From an uncultured Collinsella sp. (GTDB lineage: Bacteria > Actinomycetota > Coriobacteriia > Coriobacteriales > Coriobacteriaceae): a stretch of 64,000 nucleotides of DNA. A model generated the notes under the pieces. It saw nothing but the letters and a program-made list of their open reading frames with translations, was not told the origin of the DNA and did not search any database. Position numbers and translations under genes: made by a program. Location of the stretch: positions 1-64,000 of the forward strand of contig UQZM01000001.1 in assembly GCA_900545615.1 (NCBI GenBank). The letters are read 5' to 3'. Every line of letters begins with the position of its first letter. The first letter of the stretch is position 1. Shown piece by piece: positions 33,693 to 39,660 of the stretch.

Positions 33693-34604
33693 CTATGCAT
33701 CCACGTGAACGAGTAGACAACGGAGCGTGCCGGAGCAACCCTCGTAGGGGCGCTTGCCGGCGCCGTAGCCGACGGCTTCGATGTGGTAGCGAGCCGGCAG
33801 GTGCTCGGATGTGCGCAGTGCGGCGACGATGGCAGCGCCCGTGGGCGTCACGAGCTCGCCGGCGACCGGTGCGGGCGTGAGGGCGATATTGCCCGCCTGG
33901 CACAGGTTGACGACAGCGGGGACGGGAATGGGCATAAGGCCGTGGGCACAGTGGATGGTGCCGTGGCCCTCGGAGAGCGACTCGACCACGATGTCCTCAA
34001 TGCCTAGGTCATCGAGGCAGATGGCGACAGAGCAGACGTCGACGATGGAATCGACGGCGCCTACCTCGTGGAACATGACGGTCTCGGGCGTTTTGCCGTG
34101 GGCCTTTGCCTCGGCGGCGGCGAGCGCGGTAAAGATGGCGAGCGCGCGACGCTTGGCGCCATCACTCATCTGCGAATTCTCGATAATTTCAGCGACGTCG
34201 GCTAGTGAGCGGTGATGATGGTGGTGGGCGTGATGATGGCCCTCGTGGTCATGGCCGTGGGCCTTATGATCATGTTCGTGGCAGTGACTGTGCTCGTCGT
34301 GCTCATGATGGTGGTGCTCGTGCTCGTGCGTGTGCTCGGCAGCTGCTTCGTTGCCGTAGAGCCAGGCCATATCGTGGTCGTGGTTCTCGAGCTCCTCTGC
34401 AAGCTGGACGTCAAAATCACAGGCGTCGATGCCATGCTTGTTTGCACGCGTGACGGCGATCGTAAAGCCGTCGACCGGCAGCGTAGCGAGCTGTTCGCGC
34501 AGGTGCTCCTCGCTGGCGCCCAGGTCGAGCAGGGCCGCGACAGTCATGTCGCCGCTGATGCCCGAGGTGCCGTCGATGATAAGCGTGTGCTGATGATTGG
34601 ACAT
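33693..34604 (-). CDS. larC: LarC N-terminal half (nickel-pincer cofactor biosynthesis)
   Basis: 303 aa matching only the first domain of LarC, the CTP-dependent nickel insertase of lactate-racemase maturation. Family motifs are IDGTSGISGDMTVAALLDLG, HEVGAVDSIVDV, GHGTIHCAHGLMPIPVPAV, ELVTPTGAAIVAAL and GYGAGKRPYEG. A loop of about 40 residues (roughly 88-130) is almost all His, Asp and Glu (HTHEHEHHHHEHDEHSH and more), probably for nickel storage. The protein stops after TLRCLLVHVDA, where full LarC would enter its second domain. In Lactobacillus the two halves are joined by a programmed frameshift; here no second half follows, and tetR begins at once. GGAGC precedes the ATG. Confidence 0.85.
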   Translation of the reverse strand: MSNHQHTLIIDGTSGISGDMTVAALLDLGASEEHLREQLATLPVDGFTIAVTRANKHGIDACDFDVQLAEELENHDHDMAWLYGNEAAAEHTHEHEHHHHEHDEHSHCHEHDHKAHGHDHEGHHHAHHHHHRSLADVAEIIENSQMSDGAKRRALAIFTALAAAEAKAHGKTPETVMFHEVGAVDSIVDVCSVAICLDDLGIEDIVVESLSEGHGTIHCAHGLMPIPVPAVVNLCQAGNIALTPAPVAGELVTPTGAAIVAALRTSEHLPARYHIEAVGYGAGKRPYEGCSGTLRCLLVHVDA

Positions 34605-34614
34605 GGAATGCTCC

Positions 34615-35397
34615 TTAGCGGGCGCGGGGTGTGCCGGCGCTCAGATGATTGATAAGACTTGCCTGGTAGGCGGCACCAAAGCCGTTGTCGATATTGACGA
34701 CCGATACGCCGCTGGCACAGGAGTTGAGCATGGCGAGCAGTGCGGCTACACCACCAAAACTTGCGCCGTAGCCCACGCTGGTGGGAACGGCGATGACCGG
34801 ACAGCTCACCAGGCCGCCGACAACGCTCGCCAACGCGCCCTCCATGCCGGCGATGGCGATGACCACCTGCGCCTGTGCAAGTTCCTCGGCATGCGCGAGC
34901 AGGCGGTGCAGGCCGGCAACACCCACGTCGTAGAGGCGGTCGACCTCGTTGCCATAGAACTCGGCCGTCAGTGCCGCCTCTTCGGCGACGGGCAGGTCGC
35001 TTGTGCCGGCGCAGGCGACGACGATGCGTCCGTTGCCGGTAGGGGAGGGCTTGCCGCCCACGAGGGCGAGCTGTGCGTCCGGGACATATCCCAGGTCGAT
35101 GCCGTTGTCGAGGAGCTTCGAGGTACGGGCCGCTTTTTCGCTGTCCAGGCGCGTGACCAGGATGCGCTCCTGGCCGGCATCGCGCAGCGCCTCGATAATG
35201 GCGGCAATCTGCTCGGCGGTTTTACCGGCACCGTAGACAACCTCGCCGGCTCCCTGGCGCACCCCGCGTGAAAGATCGAGCTGTGCAAAGCCCAGGTCGG
35301 CGGTCGGCGCCGTCTGGATGCGCGTGAGGGCATCGGCCGGCATAATGCTTCCGTCTGCCACGTCACTTAGCAATTGCTCAAGATCTCGTTTGTCCAT
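34615..35397 (-). CDS. larB: LarB, pyridinium-3,5-biscarboxylate synthase
   Basis: 260 aa. LarB carboxylates and hydrolyses nicotinic acid adenine dinucleotide in the first step of the nickel-pincer pathway. The N-terminal helical part (MDKRDLEQLLSDVADGSI) is followed by a PurE-like Rossmann domain with VVACAGTSDLPVAEEA, IAIAGMEGALASVVGGLV and VPTSVGYGASFGG. ATG 35397 has GGAGGGAAC upstream; an in-frame ATG at 35430 precedes that site. larC follows after 10 bases. LarE, the third maturation enzyme, is not in the window. Confidence 0.93.
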   Translation of the reverse strand: MDKRDLEQLLSDVADGSIMPADALTRIQTAPTADLGFAQLDLSRGVRQGAGEVVYGAGKTAEQIAAIIEALRDAGQERILVTRLDSEKAARTSKLLDNGIDLGYVPDAQLALVGGKPSPTGNGRIVVACAGTSDLPVAEEAALTAEFYGNEVDRLYDVGVAGLHRLLAHAEELAQAQVVIAIAGMEGALASVVGGLVSCPVIAVPTSVGYGASFGGVAALLAMLNSCASGVSVVNIDNGFGAAYQASLINHLSAGTPRAR

Positions 35398-35441
35398 ATA
35401 AGTTCCCTCCGACGCAGAAAAGTTTAGCACGCGAAGGGTTG

Positions 35442-35488
35442 TTTCCGAACATTAGAGCATAATTGTTCGGAAATCTGACATGTCAGAT
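35442..35488 (-). promoter_or_regulatory. Double palindromic operator at the larB promoter
   Basis: TTTCCGAACA (35442-35451) and TGTTCGGAAA (35464-35473) form a perfect 10-bp inverted repeat with a 12-base spacer. The spacer reads ATTATGCTCTAA on the - strand, resembling a -10 region. Abutting it is a 16-base perfect palindrome, ATCTGACATGTCAGAT (35473-35488). Both are suitable sites for the TetR protein encoded in the same operon. A hairpin role is also possible. Confidence 0.55.
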
Positions 35489-35513
35489 TAGATGAAGTTG
35501 TGAGGCAAACTGA

Positions 35514-36149
35514 CTAGTCGCGCAGGATGATGTCCATGGCGAGCATCAGGTTGCGCTCGTCGATGGCAAACGGGGCGGCCTCGCGCGTCTTGGGCTTGGC
35601 ACAAAACGCGATGCCCGTGCCCGCGGCCTGAATCATAGGGATATCGTTTGCCCCGTCGCCGATCGCGACGGTGTGGGCCATATCGACACCGCACTCGACT
35701 GCCCAATCCAGCAGCCGGATGAGCTTGGACTCCTTGGTCACAATGTCTGCCGCCAACTTACCGGTGAGCTTGCCGTCCACGACCTCCAGGCGGTTAGCCA
35801 GGCAAAAATCGATGCCCGCGGCGGCCACGATCTTGTCGGCCACCTCATGGAAGCCACCGCTTACCACGCCAACCTTCCAGCCCTTGCTGTGTGCCGAGCG
35901 CACAAGCTCCAGCGCGCCGGGGGTAAACGTCACGCGCTCAAGGGTGCGCTCGAACACACTCTCGTCCAAGCCGGCAAGCAACCCCACGCGCTCTTCAAGT
36001 GCCTGCTTAAAGTCCAGCTCGCCGCGCATAGCGCGCTCGGTGATCTGCGCCACCTGCTCGCCCACGCCGGCTTCCTCGCCCAACAGGTCGATGACCTCCT
36101 GGTTGATGAGCGTGGAGTCGATATCCATAACGATGAGGCGTGCAGTCAT
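35514..36149 (-). CDS. serB: Phosphoserine phosphatase SerB
   Basis: 211-aa HAD-superfamily phosphatase for the last step of serine synthesis. Motif I is VMDIDSTLI with nucleophile D9, motif II VVSGGFHEVADKI, motif III K in VTKESKL, and motif IV AIGDGANDIPMI. It lacks the N-terminal ACT extension of longer SerB proteins. The ATG at 36149 follows AAAGG; the longer frame starting at 36194 is not supported. It is a single gene, divergent from aspS. Confidence 0.93.
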   Translation of the reverse strand: MTARLIVMDIDSTLINQEVIDLLGEEAGVGEQVAQITERAMRGELDFKQALEERVGLLAGLDESVFERTLERVTFTPGALELVRSAHSKGWKVGVVSGGFHEVADKIVAAAGIDFCLANRLEVVDGKLTGKLAADIVTKESKLIRLLDWAVECGVDMAHTVAIGDGANDIPMIQAAGTGIAFCAKPKTREAAPFAIDERNLMLAMDIILRD

Positions 36150-36405
36150 GGCGGGCCTTTCCGAGTGCAGTTGTATTGGGGCACATTGTCGCACGTGGCG
36201 CGCGTTGGCGACGGCCGCGGTGCGTCAATTGTTTCGTCTCCGTCAAGTCTTTGGGCAGGAGCCACTTTTCCGCGGCACATCGACACAGGTGCGATAAGAT
36301 AGAACGCCATGTCTGGCTGCGCGGTTTACGCAGGCTGGGCAAATCTGTACGACGCCGCCCGGAACGACACGGGGCGGCACAGATCCATAAAGGAGGATCA
36401 CTGGT

Positions 36406-38193
36406 ATGAGCCAGACCCGTCCCATCGACGAGCATTCCATGCACACCCGTACCTGCGGCGAGCTTCGCCGCGAGAACGTGGGCGAAGAGGTCACCCTCAC
36501 CGGTTGGGTGAGCCGTCGCCGTGACCACGGCGGCCTTATCTTCTGCGACCTTCGCGACCGCGAGGGCATCACGCAGCTCACCTTCGACCCCGAGCACTCC
36601 GACGGCGACGCCTTTAAGATCGCCGAGACTATGCGTCCCGAGTGGCCCATCAAGATCCACGGCGTCGTGCGCGCTCGTGGCGAGGAGACCACCAACACCA
36701 AGCTCGCGACTGGCGAGATCGAGGTCCTGACCGACCACGCCGAGGTGCTCAACACGTCCGTCACCCCGCCGTTCCAGATCGAGGACGGCATCGAGACCAG
36801 CGAGGACACCCGCCTGCGCTATCGCTATCTGGACCTCCGTCGTCCCGAGATGATGGCCAACCTCAAGCTGCGCTCCGACTTCACCTTTGCTATTCGCGAG
36901 GCGCTGCACAACCGTGAGTTCATGGAGGTCGAGACGCCCTCCCTGTTCAAGTCCACGCCCGAGGGCGCTCGCGACTTCATCGTTCCCAGCCGTATTCAGC
37001 CGGGTAACTTCTACGCCCTGCCGCAGTCCCCGCAGCTCCTGAAGCAGCTGCTCATGGTCGGTGGCGTCGAGCGCTACTACCAGGTTGCCAAGTGCTTTCG
37101 CGACGAGGACCTGCGTGCCGACCGTCAGCCCGAGTTCACCCAGGTCGATATCGAGATGTCCTTCGTGGACCAGAACGACGTTATGAGCGCGCTCGAGGAG
37201 GTCCTGGCCGACGCCTTCGGCCGCATGGGTGTCGAGATGCCCACGCCGCTGCGTCGCATGAACTACTGGGATGCCATGGACACCTATGGCTCCGACAAGC
37301 CCGATACCCGCTATGGCATGCACCTGGTCGACCTGACCGACATCTTTGCCAACTCCAAGTTCAAGGTCTTTGCGACCGCCGCAAACGAGGAGGGCTCTGT
37401 CGTCAAGGCCATCAACGCCAAGGGCGCCGGTGCCTGGGCACGTGCCAAGATCGATAAGCTTGCCGGCGTGGCTTCCACGTTTGGCGCCAAGGGCCTGGCC
37501 TGGATCGCCTTCCGCGAGGACGGCTCCATCAACAGCCCCATCGTCAAGTTCTTCTCGGACGAGGAGATGGCCGCTCTGCGCGAGCGCATGGACGTCGAGC
37601 CCGGCGACCTTGTGATGTTCGCCGCCGGCCCGCGCCTGCTCTCTGACGAGATCCTGGGCGGCATGCGCTCGCACATGGCCAATGCGCTCGAGATCAAGCG
37701 CGAGGGCCACGACTTCCTGTGGGTCGTCAACTTCCCGCTGTTCCACTGGGATGAGGACCGCAAGGCCTATGCAGCCGAGCACCAGCCCTTTACCCTGCCG
37801 ACCGAGACCGACATCGCCAAGATCGAGGCCGATCCGCTGGCAGCCGGTTCTTGCACCTACGACTTTGTCATGGACGGCTTTGAGGCCGGCGGCGGCGGTA
37901 TGCGTATCCACAACGCCGAGATGCAGATGTCCATGCTCAAGCTCCTGGGCTTTACCGAGGAGCGTGCCGAGTCTCAGTTCGGCTTCCTCATGGAGGCGCT
38001 CAAGTTTGGTGCGCCCCCGATGGGCGGTTTCGCTCTGGGCCTGGACCGCGTGTGCATGCTGCTCACCGGCTCCGACTCCATCCGCGACGTCATGGCGTTC
38101 CCCAAGACGGCCAGCGGCTCCGACCTTATGTCGGGCGCTCCGAGTGCCGTTAGTGGCGCCCAGCTCAAGGACGTCAGCCTGCGCCTGATGTAG
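36406..38193 (+). CDS. aspS: Aspartyl-tRNA synthetase, bacterial type
   Basis: 595-aa class IIb synthetase. The N-terminal OB fold begins CGELRRENVGEEVTLTGWVS. Motif 1 (EVETPSLFKSTPEGARDFIV), motif 2 (YYQVAKCFRDEDLRADRQPE) and motif 3 (GGFALGLDRVCMLLTG) are present. The roughly 130-residue GAD insertion between motifs 2 and 3 marks the bacterial form. AAAGGAGGATC precedes the ATG. AspRS of this type may be non-discriminating, but no residue seen here decides that. Confidence 0.97.
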   Translation: MSQTRPIDEHSMHTRTCGELRRENVGEEVTLTGWVSRRRDHGGLIFCDLRDREGITQLTFDPEHSDGDAFKIAETMRPEWPIKIHGVVRARGEETTNTKLATGEIEVLTDHAEVLNTSVTPPFQIEDGIETSEDTRLRYRYLDLRRPEMMANLKLRSDFTFAIREALHNREFMEVETPSLFKSTPEGARDFIVPSRIQPGNFYALPQSPQLLKQLLMVGGVERYYQVAKCFRDEDLRADRQPEFTQVDIEMSFVDQNDVMSALEEVLADAFGRMGVEMPTPLRRMNYWDAMDTYGSDKPDTRYGMHLVDLTDIFANSKFKVFATAANEEGSVVKAINAKGAGAWARAKIDKLAGVASTFGAKGLAWIAFREDGSINSPIVKFFSDEEMAALRERMDVEPGDLVMFAAGPRLLSDEILGGMRSHMANALEIKREGHDFLWVVNFPLFHWDEDRKAYAAEHQPFTLPTETDIAKIEADPLAAGSCTYDFVMDGFEAGGGGMRIHNAEMQMSMLKLLGFTEERAESQFGFLMEALKFGAPPMGGFALGLDRVCMLLTGSDSIRDVMAFPKTASGSDLMSGAPSAVSGAQLKDVSLRLM

Positions 38194-38216
38194 GCAAGCG
38201 GCTACATATTGCCCGT

Positions 38217-38251
38217 AACGAGGGAAGGACGCGGGCCTTCCCTCGTTTTTT
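38217..38251 (+). terminator. Terminator of aspS
   Basis: ACGAGGGAAGG pairs perfectly with CCTTCCCTCGT, and T6 follows. Strong intrinsic terminator. Confidence 0.9.
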
Positions 38252-38292
38252 ATGCGTGGGTGTTGCGAGGGCATAGGTTGACCGGGCGTCGC

Positions 38293-38462
38293 GGAAACTG
38301 CGTCCCAGAATTTGCGTCCAAAACGGGTCGCAGTTTCCCAAACAGGTCCCTTTGGGAAATTGCGTCCCAGAATCCAGCCAAATAACGGGTCGCACTTTCC
38401 GGTTGAGCCTTCTGGCGGAAACTGTGTCCCATCATTGACGCTCGAAATGGGATGCGATTTCC
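38293..38462. repeat. Three tandem palindromic units (GGAAACTGCGTCCCA family)
   Basis: Units at 38293-38338, 38354-38400 and 38417-38462 are each 46-47 bases. Each starts GGAAA.TG.GTCCCA (unit 2 with an extra G), ends GGG..GC..TTTCC and folds on itself. Between them are 15-16 base spacers of unrelated sequence. The array fills the 356-base gap between aspS and the HPr-like gene; nothing coding is visible. Confidence 0.75.
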
Positions 38463-38549
38463 GTCCCGCCCTCAACAAGCATCTAACGCTACAATAACTA
38501 CCACGTGGCTGGGTTTTGCCGGCCGATGTGCGATGTCGCGGGAGGGGAC

Positions 38550-38798
38550 ATGGTCGAGTTTACGAAGACGATTAAAGATCCGTTGGGATTACATGCCCGC
38601 CCGGTTGCGCTGCTCTATGACATCATTGCCAAGCACCGTAGTGACGTGTCGGTTTCGATTGGTGACCGCTACACCGATGGCCGCGACGTTATAGGGCTCA
38701 TGGCACTCTGCGGCGAATGTGGCGAAGACGTCGTGTTCCGCGTTTCGGGCGTGGATGAGGCCTCCTGCGTCACGTCGATCAGAAACCTCTCGCTCTAA
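38550..38798 (+). CDS. HPr-like phosphocarrier protein with Asp at position 46
   Basis: 82 aa, the normal HPr length. DPLGLHARPVA places the phosphorylated histidine at H15, as in PTS HPr. The regulatory site of Gram-positive HPr (Ser46 in K-S-I-M-G) is replaced by D46 in GRDVIGLMAL. It therefore cannot be a target of HPr kinase at that residue and may mimic the phosphorylated state. GGGAGGGG lies upstream of ATG 38550; a frame start at 38505 is not supported. No PTS gene lies nearby. It could be a main HPr, a Crh-like regulator, or an NPr-type protein. Confidence 0.88.
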   Translation: MVEFTKTIKDPLGLHARPVALLYDIIAKHRSDVSVSIGDRYTDGRDVIGLMALCGECGEDVVFRVSGVDEASCVTSIRNLSL

Positions 38799-38813
38799 GC
38801 GCATCAATGTGAC

Positions 38814-38830
38814 AAGGGGACAGTCCCCTT
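38814..38830. repeat. Short perfect palindrome AAGGGGAC-A-GTCCCCTT
   Basis: Seventeen bases with eight-base perfect arms, just after the HPr-like gene. It belongs to the GGGGAC motif set also seen near 14.1 and 16.5 kb. Confidence 0.55.
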
Positions 38831-38852
38831 TGTTGCATAAATTGGTATGACA

Positions 38853-38894
38853 AGGCACCGCAAAGAGATGGTCTTTGTGGTGCTTCTTTTGTTT
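38853..38894 (+). terminator. Terminator after the HPr-like gene
   Basis: AGGCACCGCAAAGA pairs with TCTTTGTGGTGCTT (one G-U) and runs into CTTTTGTTT. Confidence 0.75.
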
Positions 38895-38937
38895 CGTATA
38901 GAAAACTTTTTCGAAATCTGAATGGGGACCCTTTCCA

Positions 38938-38991
38938 AAAAGTTAACCACGTGTTAGTTTACTATAGCGAACATAGGCGTGGTTAACTTTT
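38938..38991 (+). promoter_or_regulatory. feo promoter enclosed by a 14-bp inverted repeat
   Basis: AAAAGTTAACCACG (38938-38951) and CGTGGTTAACTTTT (38978-38991) are perfect complements. The 26 bases between hold TACTAT (38960-38965), a good -10 box, and GTTAG...CGAAC half-sites. Placement around the promoter suggests an operator, possibly for a DtxR/IdeR-type iron repressor; the repressor identity is a guess. Confidence 0.5.
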
Positions 38992-39033
38992 ACCGCGTCG
39001 ATGTTGAGGACGAACTGACGTTAGGAGCCACTC

Positions 39034-39276
39034 ATGTCTTGCGGACCGCAGATGCCGGCCATGCCGCTTTCGATGGTAAAAGCGGGCGAAACCGTGCGCG
39101 TGTCTCGTGTAAAGGGCAATGAGGATATGAAGCACCACCTCAAGGACCTCGGCTTTGTCGAGGGCAGCGAAATCCACGTGGTGAGCTCGAGCGGCGCCAA
39201 TATCATCGTTACGGTGCTGGGCGCACGCTTTGGCATCGATTCCAAGGTTGCCATGCACATCATGACCGTCGGTTAG
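39034..39276 (+). CDS. feoA: FeoA-family protein (first copy)
   Basis: 80 aa, SH3-like beta barrel of the FeoA type. MKHHLKDLGFVEGSEIHVV and GARFGIDSKVAMHIMTV are the family pattern. It has a 14-residue N-terminal extension (MSCGPQMPAMPLSM) absent from the second copy. FeoA supports ferrous iron import by FeoB at the membrane. AGGAGC precedes the ATG. First gene of feoA-feoA-feoB. Confidence 0.9.
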   Translation: MSCGPQMPAMPLSMVKAGETVRVSRVKGNEDMKHHLKDLGFVEGSEIHVVSSSGANIIVTVLGARFGIDSKVAMHIMTVG

Positions 39277-39315
39277 TCCGCAGCATTTCATAAAAACCGA
39301 AAGGGGGACAAGAGG

Positions 39316-39537
39316 ATGAAGACGTTGGGTGACGTTAAGGTGGGCGAGAGCTCCACCATCGTCAAGCTTCACGGTGAGGGTGCGCTTCGCCGCCACCTTA
39401 TGGACCTGGGGCTCATCAAGGGCACTTCGTTCAAGGTCGTGAAGGTTGCACCGCTCGGTGATCCGGTCGAGATCAACGTGCGCGGCTACGAGCTTTCCAT
39501 CCGCAAGGAGGAGGCCGCCGTCGTCGAGGTCCAGTAA
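39316..39537 (+). CDS. feoA: FeoA-family protein (second copy)
   Basis: 73 aa. LRRHLMDLGLIKGTSFKVVKVAPLGDPVEI and GYELSIRKEEAAVVEV follow the FeoA pattern closely, more typical than the first copy. Separate paralogues may bind FeoB in different ways. AAAGGGGGACAAGAGG precedes the ATG. It lies 39 bases after copy one and 123 bases before feoB. Confidence 0.92.
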   Translation: MKTLGDVKVGESSTIVKLHGEGALRRHLMDLGLIKGTSFKVVKVAPLGDPVEINVRGYELSIRKEEAAVVEVQ

Positions 39538-39556
39538 GGACTCTTGGCGCATATTT

Positions 39557-39592
39557 CTGCAGATAAAGTTAGGTTTTTCTAACTTAATGCAG
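39557..39592 (+). promoter_or_regulatory. Palindrome between feoA and feoB (candidate iron operator or hairpin)
   Basis: AAGTTAGGTTTTTCTAACTT (39566-39585) is a 7-bp inverted repeat within the wider CTGCA...TGCAG pairing. GTTAG/CTAAC half-sites resemble DtxR-type boxes and those in the feo promoter. A second hairpin, CCTGCGC...GCGCAGG, lies near 39617-39639. They may give feoB its own control. Confidence 0.4.
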
Positions 39593-39660
39593 CATCTTTG
39601 AAGCACATTATCCAGCCTGCGCGGAGAAAGCAGCGCAGGCACACAAGGAAGAAGGATTGA

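Noticed and set aside
33693..33903. Upstream extension of the TetR frame as a hidden LarC2
   Set aside because: The extended frame reads as Arg-rich nonsense inside larC and shows none of the LarC C-terminal motifs.
34212..34652. + strand open frame rich in Val, Met and Leu opposite larC
   Set aside because: It is the antisense of the His-rich LarC loop (His codons read as Met/Val); no ribosome site.
38293..38462. Possible short CRISPR array
   Set aside because: The repeated units are themselves full palindromes with varying loops, spacers are only 15-16 bases, and no cas gene is near.
36007..38478. 823-codon open frame on the - strand across aspS and serB
   Set aside because: Lies antisense to aspS and overlaps serB in another frame; no domain resemblance. 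Part of it contains the tandem palindromes.
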